The notes under the pieces were generated by a model, which searched no databases, was not told where the DNA came from, and worked only from the letters and a program-made list of their open reading frames with translations. From the NCBI GenBank assembly GCA_963989245.1, contig OZ022351.1:30229391-30293390 (forward strand): a stretch of DNA of 64,000 nucleotides, read 5' to 3'. The translations under genes were made by a program, and so were the position numbers. The stretch's first letter is position 1; every line of letters begins with the position of its first letter. The DNA comes from Nansenia antarctica. Its lineage: Eukaryota; Chordata; Actinopteri; Argentiniformes; Microstomatidae. Positions 10,530-21,598 of this stretch are shown here, piece by piece.

Positions 10530-10770
10530 TCTGGGGTGGTCCAGTGGTCTAGCACCGTGGCCTGGGGTGGTCCAGTGGTCTAGCACCGTGGCCTGGGGTG
10601 GTCCAGTGGTCTAGCACCGCGGTCTACAGCGCACACATATGCCCATGTCGGCATGGGTTCGAATCCGGCCCTGCTGACATGCCCCTTCTTCTCCTTACTT
10701 TCCTGTCTGTCTTCACTGTATCTGTCCAATAAACATGTAAACATATGAGTGGGACTGCCCCATTCAGAAA
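10530..10770 (+). mobile_element. tRNA-derived SINE with triplicated head
   Basis: GGGGTGGTCCAGTGGTCTAG is repeated three times (about 10533, 10563, 10593). The last copy leads into a B-box GGTTCGAATCC at 10656-10666. TGGTCCAGTGG fits a tRNA A-box. The tail CATATGAGTGGGACTGCCCC is shared with the SINE at 9483-9690, so two different tRNA-like heads carry one tail. Confidence 0.8.
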
Positions 10771-11014
10771 CCATCGATAGGGAGAGATAGGGGGAGACAG
10801 GGAGAGACAGGGGCAAGATGAGATCAGATACCAGGTTTCTACATAAAGAGTCTGCTCTCCTCACCCAACCCACCTCTTCAAGCTCGCCTTCACCAGTTAA
10901 CCCTCTCCCCCTCCCCCTCCCATGTGTCCCCAGCACTACCTTAATTAGGCCCCTATAGGCTACTTTCTGTTATTTATCTATTTTTTTGTTTCTTTTTATT
11001 ATTACTACTCGATC

Positions 11015-11100
11015 TTTTCAGTTTGTAAAGCGTCTTTGAGTGTCTAGAAAAGCGCTATATAAGTCTAATGTATTATTATTATTATTATTATTATTTCCTC
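11015..11100 (+). repeat. LINE 3'-end fragment with (ATT)n tail
   Basis: TTGTAAAGCGTCTTTGAGTG, then AGAAAAGCGCTATATAAG and a run of ATT. This is a typical LINE 3' end of fish; the coding part is absent. Confidence 0.6.
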
Positions 11101-12645
11101 TTGAGGTTTCTAAACACTCCCGTCTTAACCTACAGGAGTTATTCTGTCTAGAAGCAGAAAAGAAGTAGGTTACTTGATCGGCAAATCCGCACCACGCTCA
11201 TATGAAGAACATGACCCGTCTTACTGGAGCACAGACAAGTCTCCATCATGGCCTCAATACTCGGCTGTGTTGACACATTTCGTGGGGGTTTTCATCAGTA
11301 CGTTGGAAGTGGAGTAAGGCAGAGACAGACGTCGAGAGGATGAGACCTTAGAACATCAACCACAACCCACAGGCTCAGAGCTGCAGGCCTGCGTCTCCCA
11401 CGTGATCCTGCCACGACCACACGACCACATGACAGGCCTTGGAGTAGCGACATGGAGTAGCGACATAGCTGCTCAGAAAGAGAGCACCACTGAATGGGTT
11501 AGCGTTAGCACACTGAATGATTAGCACTGGAGTCTAGAGTTGTGGTAACCGTGGTGATAATGAACTATGAAAGGGCATGCTCTGTCTGCATATGTTCCCA
11601 TGGTATATAACTAGTTTACTCACTTGTGCATTGTTGCTAAAAGTCCATTGATTTTTGTGATACATTTATTATTATTATTTTACTTATTCCCCTTCGCCCC
11701 CATACCAGACATAAACAAACAAACAGCAACAACAACAACAACAACAACCACAACAAACAGTCACAGTCACTCTCCCCACCCCACCCCACCCAGGGTGACC
11801 TTTGTGACCCCTGACCTTTGTGAATATGAGCCTCACCTATAGCAGCCATATAACAGTATCCTCCCCCATCGATGATGGGATCAACAGATTGAAAGCAGTT
11901 CCTACATAAAATATATATCTCATGTATACACATGAAACTACTAAAATAAAAGTTTGATGTTTTTTAGTTGTTTTTTTTATATACCACCTGTGCATGTTTT
12001 AGTATTCTATACCTTTACCTTCAGGTGTGTATCTACAGATATAATTATATACCATGACAAAATACGTATTTTTGCTGCACCCCGATGTTTCCAAAGGCAA
12101 CAGCGCTACAGAAACAGGTGGTTGTGCAGATCATGCTGGGGAACTCCCCTCCCCCCCACCCACCCACCCACCCACTCACTCACTTAGGCACAAGAGAGTT
12201 AACGACGCCACTCTGTTCTGACAGAAGCTTGACAAGGCTGGAAGGAAGAAAAGAAAAGAAGGCAAGAAAGAAAGAAAGAAGATCTGTTCCAGGATCTGTA
12301 CCAGTCAAAAACTGTATTTGCGGATGGTCAGTGAAACGGTGAACGATCTTCAAGCATCACCGCTTTCGAATTCATTCATGAATGTATGATGTACTTACAG
12401 CGCCCCCTTGTGGGAGGAACAAAGCACGGATGTTTAACATTTTAACCATTTAGCAGACGCAATTTGCTTGTTTAGGAGACATTCTGAAGACCCGACAACT
12501 CATTCCTTCAGGGGATCATATTATTGTGATAAAAATGCCTTGTCAATTAACATTATGCAACTTTTCAAAGTCCGCACACTGCTAGTAGACTGCTCCCACT
12601 AGATTCATTTTGGTGTTTCAGTCATACAAGACCCCCAGAAAAGGT
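11101..12645. other. No gene recognised; short simple repeats
   Basis: It contains (CAA)n at 11725-11758, a CCCA/CACT run at 12150-12185 and GAAA-rich sequence. Open frames here are short and low complexity. No exon with family resemblance was found. Confidence 0.5.
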
Positions 12646-12647
12646 AT

Positions 12648-12847
12648 ATAGCCTACTATACTATAATAAACTATATACTATATACTATATACTATACTAT
12701 ACTATACTATACTATACTATACTATACTATACTATACTATACTATAATAAACTATATACTATATACTATATACTATACTATACTATACTATACTATACTA
12801 TACTATACTATACTATACTATATACTATACTATACTATACTATACTA
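12648..12847. repeat. (ACTAT)n microsatellite
   Basis: Pentanucleotide ACTAT runs separated by two identical AATAAACTATATACTATATAC blocks, indicating duplication of a larger unit. Confidence 0.93.
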
Positions 12848-13018
12848 CCCAACCTTCATTGCTTCATATTGTTCTCCTCCCGCCCCCATGCCAGCTTCAT
12901 GCATCATGAACACACATATACATTCTGAATGCCTGCATGGTGTAGAATGTCTCCTAAACAAGCAGATTGCCATTGGGGGCTTCATAACTTGAGAATAAAG
13001 AAACCAAATCAGCATATA

Positions 13019-13396
13019 CAGGTGCAACTAAAAAAAATTGAATATCGTGCAAAAGTCCATTCATTTCAGTAATTCAACTTAAAGGGTTAAACTTAAATAT
13101 TATATAGACTCAATGCATTGTACATATGCATGATTATACTTTTCAGAGGGCTGACATCTCTGTATTTAAAATCCTTTTCTTATTGATTTCATGTAATATT
13201 AAACATTTCTGAGACATTTAATTTGGGGTTTTCATAAGCTGTAAGCCATAATCATCAAATGTATAACAAATAAAGGCTTTAAATATCTCGCTTTGCATGT
13301 AATGAGTCTATATAAGATTTAAGTTTAACCCTTTAAGTTGAATTACTGAAATAAATGAACTTTTGCACGATATTCTAATTTTTTGAGTTGCACCTG
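13019..13396. mobile_element. Tc1/mariner-type MITE with TA target site
   Basis: Long inverted ends: CAGGTGCAACTAAAAAAAAT, then ATCGTGCAAAAGTCCATTC on the left, mirrored by GAACTTTTGCACGATATTCT and TTGAGTTGCACCTG on the right. TA flanks both ends (13017-13018 and 13397-13398). The arms extend about 80 bases each. No transposase is inside. Confidence 0.88.
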
Positions 13397-13554
13397 TAAG
13401 TGGTCGATAGAAATAGTAGGCCTATTTAGTTTCAACACAACATGCAATTCTGGAAAATGTTAACGTTGGAGAATCAAAATGCTTTTCATGGTCAAATATA
13501 TTTATTACATTTCCATTTTTTCCAAAAGAATTAAATTGTGTTACAAAAACGTGC

Positions 13555-13755
13555 AACCCCCGCATTTTGTAATAACCTGCACAATATGTAGCTAATACAT
13601 TATTACATAATAAGGCAAACGTTATTACATTTTGCGTTCAGGCGATTTATTACATAATGTGCAGGTAATTACATAATGCGGTGTTATTACATAGTGAAAG
13701 TGACTTTTTATTACATTTGGGGATTTTGTTACATAATGGGCAGTTATTACATAAT
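13555..13755. repeat. AT-rich block with repeated TTATTACATAATG
   Basis: At least six occurrences of ATTACATAATG or close variants (CATTATTACATAATAAGG, TTATTACATAATGTGC, AATTACATAATGCGG, TTATTACATAATGAGG). It looks like subterminal motif repeats of a DNA transposon, but terminal repeats are not clear. Confidence 0.5.
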
Positions 13756-14535
13756 GAGGCTTAACTAAAGGACTGATGGGACAAATCTGACAAAACGGAC
13801 ATTGTAGGAGTTAACTGATTCCAGAAGGTGGCAGTAATGCAACACCAAGGATGCACGCTGCCGTTAAAACCAGAAGAAGAAGAAGGAGTCCGGAAGTAAA
13901 CAAAACAAACACTCTGCATCGTTAGCATAGCATAGCATAGCACAGCATAGCATGAATGCCCTGAACGACGTGAGTACTCCTGCATCTGAAATGAGAGAAT
14001 GATGATTAATAACAGAAAAACGACACCTGATTAATCAGATGGAGTAGATAGGCTACTGGACTGTGTACTGGTTGTGGATGTAGTAAGGATATGGACTTAT
14101 CGGAATGTGTGAGAGAGCTGGCTAACACACCAGCCTCACAACCCACATACAACAAGATCATTATTCGCGTAATTACAATCAAATACAATCAGTCCAAATG
14201 TCGTTAGTTGTTCATAGCAAGCTGCAGTGGTGGTTTTCGTAACAGCAGAGCAGTAGGATAGATACAAACATACATGGCCAACAGTTTTCCTCTGTGTTTC
14301 AATATTAATATTTTTGAAACATATTTATTAGGCTACAATTCATTCACTGCTATCACGAATAATATCCTCTGGTGTTCAAGCGTCATCAAAACCACAAACA
14401 GACAGTTTAATTGTACATTAATTGAATTAGAACTGTGTCATTAAGTTATTCAATCAGAGAAACTCCTGTTGTGGAACAACAAACATTTACATGTGACATT
14501 GTTGGCATTTTAACAGAAGTATTGAGGTGGTGGAA
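13756..14535. other. No gene recognised
   Basis: AT-rich sequence with a short (GCATA)n at 13924-13955. No repeat boundary or exon could be supported. Confidence 0.4.
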
Positions 14536-14854
14536 GCTTGTGATGGATGGTGTATAGCGTGTGATGGATGGTGTATAGCGTGTGATGGATGGTGTGTAGC
14601 GTGTGATGGATGGTGTATAGCGTGTGATGGATGGTGTATAGCGTGTGATGGATGGTGTATAGCGTGTGATGGATGGTGTATAGCGTGTGATGGATGGTGT
14701 ATAGCGTGTGATGGATGGTGTATAGCGTGTGATGGATGGTGTATAGCGTGTGATGGATGGCGTATAGCTTGTGATGGATGGTGTATAGCGTGTGATGGAT
14801 GGTGTATAGCGTGTGATGGATGGTGTATAGCAGCGTGTGATGGATGGTGTATAG
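14536..14854. repeat. 21-bp minisatellite, block 1 of 5
   Basis: About fifteen copies of GTGATGGATGGTGTATAGCG plus T. Later blocks at 16067-16099, 19534-19663, 20856-20982 and 29864-29953 are continuations of the same array, separated by transposon insertions. The unit is a multiple of three, so every frame is open; the apparent proteins (CDGWCIA and HHPSHAI repeats) are artefacts. Confidence 0.97.
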
Positions 14855-15126
14855 CAGGGGTCACCAACTACATTTGTCCAAGGGCCAGAATTTTTCGAAG
14901 CATACACTGTGGGGGCCGGACTTATATTTATTTAGGAATAATTAGCATATTATTGTTTAATATTTTCACTTTCTTTCAAAATGTATGTTATTAATGGCTT
15001 ATTATCAGTGTTAACAGACTCCTGACACCTATACTGCAGCCAGCCACCAGGGGGCGATGAACATATTTTGGCTTCACTTTGTTATTACACAATGTAATAA
15101 TTTTCAGTTATCAATCATGCAAAATG

Positions 15127-15435
15127 TCACTCTCAAACAACCTGAGGCGTAAAATTCACGTGGAAAACCGCAGCTTTAATGAGGAATGGACTGACAAATA
15201 CGCATTCATCTTGCCAACATTTAGTAAAGCAAAACCTGTATGCCTCATCTGCACTGAAACGGTAGCTGTTGAAAAACGATACAATCTTCGCCGTTACAAT
15301 TATACAAGGCATGCAGCTTTCAGAGAATCATACCCTGAGAAGTCATACCCTGAGACCCGTCGCAGACAAATTGCAAGCTTAAAAGCTGGATATGGACATG
15401 CCAGTGGAATTATTAGCAGAACGTTATCTGAATGA
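15127..15435 (+). pseudogene. hAT transposase N-terminal BED-like finger fragment
   Basis: The frame reads MSLSNNLRRKIHVENRSFNE and later KPVCLICTETVAV and YNLRRYNYTRHAAFRE. The pattern C-x2-C with a downstream H (C-L-I-C, then R-H) and the preceding EEW resemble the N-terminal zinc finger of Charlie/ZBED/SPIN-DOC-type hAT transposases. The frame ends at 15435 and the catalytic domain is absent, so it cannot transpose. Confidence 0.6.
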
Positions 15436-15799
15436 GAGGGCAACTAGTGCATCTCTCTGGGCTGTCTGGGTTCTACAAGCATAACAAGCCATTTACCTCA
15501 TTCAATTTTTGACTGATAAGTTAGTTGTTATTTAAGTCACTATAATGTGCATGTGAAAAAATAGGCTATAACACGAAATGTTAAACAAGAGCATGTGGAG
15601 AAAAAAAAACACGAAATGTTAAATGAGATCTATGAGTGTCCCCTCATTCTTGCATGCGAATAGGCGCTACGTCTGCCGCATTCCATTTAAAAGATGGGAA
15701 TTAGTTTCAGCTTTGCTACTGCTATTTAGATGCAAGGTTGCAGCTTTGTGAATGAGTTAGGTCTGAATCGTCCTGCATTGGAAGAACTATATATGCTAT

Positions 15800-15929
15800 G
15801 GCCGCGTTCGTAAATTCGCTCTGAGAGAGTCAGAGCGTCCACGTGACTGGCTCTAGTCCAATCAAATTACTTGGTTCCATGACGACGTTGAATCCAGTGT
15901 GCGCATCGACGGATTTACGAACGCGCCCT
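15800..15929. mobile_element. Short MITE of the GCGTTCGTAAATT family
   Basis: Left GGCCGCGTTCGTAAATTCG, right GGATTTACGAACGCGCCC, with CCAATCAAATTACTTGG in the middle. Related copies are at 26877-27002 and 36610-36750, and single ends at 19400-19447 and 57179-57216. It is nested in the hAT element 14855-16066. Confidence 0.75.
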
Positions 15930-16066
15930 ATATGTTCTAAACGGTATTTCCCTCCTCACATTTTCTGAATTCATTAATATTTTTAAAAACATAAATATTA
16001 CACGGGCCCGATGGGAAGCTTTGGTGGGCCGCATTCGGCCCGCGGGCCGCCTGTTGGTGACCCATG

Positions 16067-16099
16067 GTGTATAGCTTGTGATGGATGGTGTATAGCGTG
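16067..16099. repeat. 21-bp minisatellite, block 2 of 5
   Basis: About one and a half units stranded between two hAT elements. It supplies the right duplication of the first hAT and the left duplication (ATAGCGTG) of the next. Confidence 0.95.
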
Positions 16100-16422
16100 T
16101 AGGGGTGCAACGGTTCAGTTGGCCCACGGTTCGGTACGGTTCGGTATTTTGGGTCACGGTTTTCGGTACGGTTCGGTTCAGAAACAAATGCTACTATTTA
16201 TTTACAAACAGTACTTTACTTTATTTTGCTTATACATATGGAACTTTAACATACACATGTATATGTAATGTATATAATGTTTATATAATGTATATATAAT
16301 TGTATATAAACAAAAAAGACTTTCAAATGTCCCCCAAAAAATAAACACTTTCGAAAGTAAAAGTGCACTTTAGCCTTGACAGCTCGTAGCCCGTATACAA
16401 ACAGGAGGAAAACAAATTCACA

Positions 16423-16707
16423 CTACAAAAGTAACACTAAGTCTAACATATCTTGTTTAATTGTCAGAATATGGTGGGCTGTGGTGCTTTTGTGGAAGAA
16501 AGTGACTGCATGTCTGATCTTACCCAGGAGGCGGGACACCGGGGTTATTGCCACTGCCTTCTTGGCGGCGAGATTTACGACGTGCGCAAAGCAGCCGATC
16601 TGTGGCCCCAGTCCACCAGCTTCATGGATCGCATTTACGATATTTGCTGCGTTGTCTGTTGTAACGGGAATTGTTATGTTTCGCCTCTCCAATTTCCACT
16701 CAGTCAC
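16423..16707 (-). pseudogene. hAT transposase fragment (catalytic region)
   Basis: It contains WKLERRNITIPVTTDNAANI then GPQIGCFAHVVNLAAKKAV and SRLLGKIRHAVTFFHKST. TTDNAANIV and CFAHVVNLA are hallmarks of the hAT RNase-H-like catalytic domain of ZBED-type transposases. The frame is open but truncated at both ends. Confidence 0.85.
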
Positions 16708-17581
16708 TGCATTTGTTAGTTCCTCTGCCAGGTGCGCGCTGGTATGGCTTTCGTTTAGTGGACGAGTTCATAGATGTGGCTTTGTTTGGCTAGTTAACCA
16801 GCCAACTTTGTAACATTACCGTAGTGAATTACTCATGACATGACGTAGGCCTACTAGTTCCCTCTCGTCCGCATTTCAGACAGCAAATGTTACCAGCCCT
16901 TTATAAACAAGCACAAACAGTTTCCACCACTTATCCATGGCACTTTTTGTTCAGTAAAAGATTGCATTTCATGTTCGAAAGGCGCTATGTAAATAAAGCT
17001 TTACTTACTTACTTACTTACTTTTACACTGCTGTACTGAAAAGGTACTGAACCGTGACTTCAAAACCACAAACTGAAATGTGTCTGTACCGTTACACCCC
17101 TATATATTTTAAATGTAACAATACAAACTTGATCTATTCAAATCTGTAATCTCTTACCTTTCATTCACTATTTTCATTTCGTCTGCACTGACTCTTATCC
17201 TGTGGCCTGTAAATGGTATTTGAAAATCATGGCATGATCAGCCTATTTGCTGTGTTGTCAACACAGAAAAAGCTAGAGGGGGCCACATATTAAAGAGCTG
17301 TAATTCCTAGACCCTTCCTCCAAACTGGATAGGAATACCCTGAAATTAAAGAGGGTATTTAGTCTGCACTTTAAGGCCATATTCATTCTATAACTGTAAC
17401 TTGAATATGTTTTGGTAAACAACTAAAATAATAACAATTCTGTCAGTGTCCAAAATGCATATATATATATGGACCTACATATAGCTTGGCTACTGTTTTC
17501 CACTTCTGGTAAAAAAAATAATAATAATTTGATTACATTTATTCACTCTTGTTTTAATATTTTGATCATCTTTATTCGTAG

Positions 17582-17766
17582 GATTCCCTGCACTGTGAAC
17601 TCCCCATCTGGGCAATGATGGATGCTTCTGCTTGTTCTGGTCATGACGACATGCGCCAGTGCTACGTCCAGTGTGGGAAGAAACTAAACACGGAGGATAT
17701 TGTGAAAATACGGCAGCGAATTAGAAAAGGAGGACAACACCATTGTGGTACAACTGATCAGTAAGT
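17582..17766 (+). other. Exon-like frame of unknown origin
   Basis: After an acceptor (TTATTCGTAG) the sequence encodes DSLHCELPIWAMMDASACSG, then DDMRQCYVQCGKKLNTEDI and a basic stretch before TGA within GATCAGTAAG. The preceding region 17290-17460 matches DNA at 60830-60930 plus 61690-61770, so this may be part of another transposon inserted in the hAT. I do not recognise the protein. Confidence 0.3.
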
Positions 17767-18141
17767 CATACACATGCTGTGAATCCTGTCCACAAGTAGC
17801 CTATTGTGTACTGCGCTCTTCATCTCCCAATCCGGTGACATGTAGTGGACCGTGACAGTGAGGTAACTCTCCGTTGCCCGGGAGGTCCAACCATCCGTAG
17901 TCAGTGCAAAGCTCTGTGTTTTTGCCAAATCGTCTTCAATGCCTCTGCGCGTTGTTTGGTAAATACCGGGGATTATTTTGGTGCTGAATGATGTACGGGA
18001 GGGGACACTGTAACGGGGCTCGAGAGTTTTTATCAGATTTCGAAAACCCAAATCTCCAACCACCGAAAAGGGCTGCAAATCCTTTGCAATGAACATCCCC
18101 ACTGCATTTTTTTGTGTTTCTCTGAAGTGGTAGTGTATCAA
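17758..18141 (-). pseudogene. hAT transposase fragment (N-terminal catalytic part)
   Basis: It reads HYHFRETQKNAVGMFIAKDL and QPFSVVGDLGFRNLIKTLEP, then RYSVPSRTSF and FALTTDGWTSRATESYLTVT. IAKDLQPFSVV and LTTDGWTS are conserved blocks of hAT (ZBED1/Ac-like) transposases; the first catalytic Asp lies in TTDGW. Upstream coding sequence continues beyond the LINE insertion at 19259. Confidence 0.88.
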
Positions 18142-19258
18142 ATCAAATCAAATCAAATTTTATTTGTATAGCGCATTTCTTACAAGATGCAACTCAATGC
18201 GCTTCACACAATGAAAATGTTCAGTCAATCAGTCAATCAATCTATCAATACTGACAGAGCCGCGAGCAGGCAAAAGTAAAAACCTGTATACTATGTAGCC
18301 AGGAAAAATTCCCTTGCAGCCCTCTACCAATAGAGCGACTACTAGCCAGTTTGCCTACCAGTACCCAGCGGTCCCCAAGGGGAGGCCAAGGACCACCGGC
18401 ACAAAGCAAGCAAGCAAGGGCAAAAACCTGTACACCATGTATCCAGGAAAAATTCCTTGCATATTATCGGCGTACACACTGTCCATAAATTTAGTGTTAT
18501 ATTTGCATCGTTCTGCATCCAGCATGGTCACAGGTCCTGCCAAAAGAGAATCTTAAGCACAGTTATGATGCAACAACACAATAAAGACAATAAAGATGAC
18601 AGCAATACAACCTGATGGTGGTCGTGGTACACCCTTGTACCGGTTCCAGTACTGCTCTAGGTGCTATTTGGAGCTGACAGTGCCTCATCAGCACCCGGGT
18701 CCATTTTCCTGTCAACACAAATCTCAAAACACGAGTATGGTGTAATGGCCTAGTGATCCTAGTTCTATAATGTCCAATGTCTCCCGTAGTATCAAAAGGC
18801 GACATTGAATAAGTAGGTTTTGAGGTCACGCTTAAAAATGTCCTGAGTTTTAGACAACCTCAGGCCCTCAGGTAGGGTGTTCCACAATCTAGGAGCATAT
18901 ACTAAAAGCTGATCCTCCAAATCTCTTTGTCCTAGCCTCTGGCACTATTAAAAGTTCCGTGCCACTAGACCGTAGGGGTCTAGCTGGTGTGTATCTTATG
19001 AGCATGTCCACCATGTAATTGGGTGCATCACAGTGAAGATTTATAAACTAGTAAAGGGATCTTAAAGTCTATTCTATGACTGACAGGGAGCCAGTGTAGT
19101 GATCTCAAGACAGGTGTGATGTGCGCTCTTCGTTTGGTCCTAGTAAGGACACGAGCAGCAGCATTTTGAACCATTTGTAGTCTATTTATGTGTTCTTTTG
19201 GGGAGACCTGTCAGGAGAGCATTACAGTAATCTAGCCTACTAGTAACAAACGCATGCA
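18137..19258 (-). mobile_element. 5'-truncated L2-like LINE fragment
   Basis: On the minus strand it begins with a degenerate MHAFVTSRLDYCNALLTGLP, typical of the reverse-transcriptase C-terminal region, and ends at a (ATCAA)n tail next to TATTTGTATAGCGCATTTCT. Several stops and frameshifts are present. Related 3' ends occur at 56083-56260 and 59940-60125. Confidence 0.75.
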
Positions 19259-19528
19259 TTAATTTTTCAGTGTACGTCTGTCCGAACGCATCAGAGAGAG
19301 ACTGCTGTCTGCTGACGCTACCTGACTGGCTTTCCTGCTCCCTGTCAGTGTTATCGTTGAGTGGTAGCGGCGAATATGCTGGTTCATGTTAGAGGTGCAT
19401 TCACGTGGACGCTCCGGCGCTCTCAGAGCTAATTTACGAACGCGGCCAAATCGCAGCATGAACCGAAAACCGTCACGGTTCACTAGTGAATTGAGCCGTG
19501 GAACGCAAACCGTACCGAACCGCTGCAC
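19259..19528 (-). pseudogene. hAT transposase BED-finger remnant
   Basis: The minus frame includes SNMNQHIRRYHSTI, the His-containing second half of a BED finger, then ASQVASADSSLSL. A change in a TC-repeat shifts the frame just after this, and the LINE interrupts soon after. It belongs with the fragments at 17758-18141. Confidence 0.6.
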
Positions 19529-19533
19529 CCCTA

Positions 19534-19663
19534 ATAGCGTGTGATGGATGGTGTGTAGCTTGTGATGGATGGTGTATAGCTTGTGATGGATGGTGTATAG
19601 CGTGTGATGGATGGTGTATAGCGTGTGATGGATGGTGTATAGCGTGTGATGGATGGTGTATAG
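19534..19663. repeat. 21-bp minisatellite, block 3 of 5
   Basis: Six units of GTGATGGATGGTGTATAGCG plus T between hAT insertions. Confidence 0.96.
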
Positions 19664-19768
19664 CAGGGGTGCTCACACTTTTTGGAACCAAGATCTACTT
19701 TTCAAGTAGCCAGTCTGCCAAGATCTACCAGTCTAGTTTCAACATCGCAAACGTACATGCACGTACTA

Positions 19769-19843
<75 letters not shown>

Positions 19844-19948
19844 CCCAGCCTGCATAGTAAACTCACAATACACTTTCCCTCTCTCTGTCACACAGCCACA
19901 GGAGAAGACCATCACAAACCCTCCCTCTTTGCTATTCTCGCTCACACA

Positions 19949-20011
<63 letters not shown>

Positions 20012-20855
20012 TTTCTCTCACTCACACACTGACAGCCAGTCTGCAGTACCATAGCCAACTACTGATCCAACAAACAGAAAAGTAAACCAGATACAAAACA
20101 GGTAGTTCCCTAGTTTGAAAGGAGGAAATAAATGCATTTCTCTACCTTAGTGGGAGACCTGGCACTGGGAGGAGGCAGCTAGTTTCTAATAGTCAGGGCT
20201 GTAGGAGCTGGTTGCAAGGTGTCATCAGCCACTGTGGATCTGTCATCGAAAAGGCAATCTGCAGCCTCGAGAAACTTTTTTCACAATTTCGCCGTCTTTG
20301 AATGACTTCTTGTGTTTAACAAGAACGTGACTGACGCGATAAGAAGCTATCGTTGCAGCCGTACGTTTTCGCTCTTTTGACACATTTCCCTTCTTCGAAA
20401 TAGCCATCGTAGATTTGCTGATCAGACAGACGCATTTCCAATATCACATCGTGTAAAAAAGTCCTCCTCCCATTCTGGATGGAAGTTATACGTTATTGGT
20501 TTCTTACTTGGTCCAGCTTCCCCACTCATTTGTATAGCCTTTATTTAGTATTATATAGTAAATAGTAGAAATTGGAAGGCTAACTAGGTAATTAGTCTCG
20601 CCGGTATTTTGTATTTTGTAGTTGGTGCTGTTGACTGCGCATGCGTGGTGAACCGCGTGTTAGGTGTAGGTGAAAAGATCAGATCTCAGACTGGCTTACC
20701 TGTACGTCAATCAAGTGGCAAAAGCCATAGTGAGGATGGATGATAGGCGAATTTTTTTTTTTTTTTTTTTTCCGTTTTGTTCAATGCCATGCGATCTACC
20801 CATACTACCTTTGCGATCGACCGGTCGATCGCGATCGACGTATTGGGCACCCCTG
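19664..20855 (-). mobile_element. hAT element, family copy A, TSD GTGTATAG
   Basis: Ends CAGGGGTGCTCACAC and ATTGGGCACCCCTG with target duplication GTGTATAG at 19656-19663 and 20856-20863. It carries two long CA runs, a minus-strand transposase remnant around 20225-20405 and the palindromic GATCGACCGGTCGATCGCGA near the right end. Copy B of the same family is at 27537-28896. Confidence 0.93.
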
Positions 20856-20982
20856 GTGTATAGCGTGTGATGGATGGTGTATAGCTTGTGATGGATGGTG
20901 TGATGGTGGATGGTGTATAGCGTGTGATGGATGGTGTATAGCGTGTGATGGATGGTGTATAGCTTGTGATGGATGGTGTATA
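20856..20982. repeat. 21-bp minisatellite, block 4 of 5
   Basis: Five to six units, one with an internal TGATGG duplication. It ends at the gypsy insertion, where TATA is duplicated. Confidence 0.96.
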
Positions 20983-21495
20983 TGTAACCTCCAGTAATCC
21001 AGGTTCCCCTCAACAAAGAGGCACTGAGAGCGTCTTATCAAAAAGTTCATGTTTATTTCACAGTTGTATTAAAAGGTTGCTCTCAGTCAGCAGCTCAGGT
21101 GCTGTGTGCTACGTGCTAGGTTCTTCGCTCAAAGGAAACAGTGACATGGCTACTGAGATCTATTGGGTCACAACAAACAACATTTAGACACACTATTACG
21201 GCCACATTCCACAACACAAGACACCGACATTTCCCCATACATACACCAATCCCGAATGTCTACGTTCCACAGATCAGCACATCACATCAGCACCTCCTAT
21301 AACCCTCCAACCATACACAAACAATACAATACATCAAAATACATCAACATGTTCTACTCACAATGCGCCGTGTTGTGACTGCTACTCGGCGTGCACACAG
21401 AACCTCAGACTTCCCAAACTGGCGCTCCACTTCCTCCTTTTAACCCCCGGCCTCCTGTTAACCGTAATCCCCTGACTAGGAGCGCACGGGTCACA
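20983..21495 (-). repeat. Gypsy 3' LTR
   Basis: In plus orientation it starts TGTAACCTCCAGTAATCC and ends CACGGGTCACA. It is nearly identical to 29364-29863. It adjoins the polypurine tract on its right. Confidence 0.93.
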
Positions 21496-21598
21496 TTCAC
21501 CCCCCCCATTACTGATCATCGTCCCGATGATCAACCCACTGATGTCCCCCCCTTCCCACTAGGGTCTACCCTGCAACTCCTACCTCTGCAATCAAACT

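Larger units (their letters stand above)
14855..16066 (+). mobile_element. hAT element, TSD GTGTATAG, in minisatellite
   Basis: Ends CAGGGGTCACCAAC and GTTGGTGACCCATG. The 8 bases GTGTATAG flank both sides (14847-14854 and 16067-16074) and come from the minisatellite unit. It contains a BED-finger fragment at 15127-15435 and a nested MITE at 15800-15929. It is an internally deleted, non-autonomous copy. Confidence 0.92.
16100..19533 (-). mobile_element. hAT element, TSD ATAGCGTG, in minisatellite
   Basis: Ends TAGGGGTGCAACGG and CCGCTGCACCCCTA with target duplication ATAGCGTG at 16092-16099 and 19534-19541. Transposase pieces lie on the minus strand: a BED-like tail at 19259-19528, the start of the catalytic region at 17758-18141, and a further catalytic piece at 16423-16707. 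An L2-like LINE fragment (18137-19258) separates the first two, and about 1 kb of unrelated DNA separates the others, so the element is dead but still has clean ends. Confidence 0.92.

Noticed and set aside
14536..14854. CRISPR-like direct repeats
   Set aside because: Units are contiguous without unique spacers, and the genome is eukaryotic; it is a minisatellite.
14446..14994. Open frames in both directions at the 21-bp array
   Set aside because: The unit length is a multiple of three, so frames stay open by arithmetic; the peptides are pure repeats.
19498..20032. His/Thr- and Cys/Val-rich frames over CA runs (also 27450-28080)
   Set aside because: They are translations of (CA)n and (GT)n microsatellites inside hAT elements.
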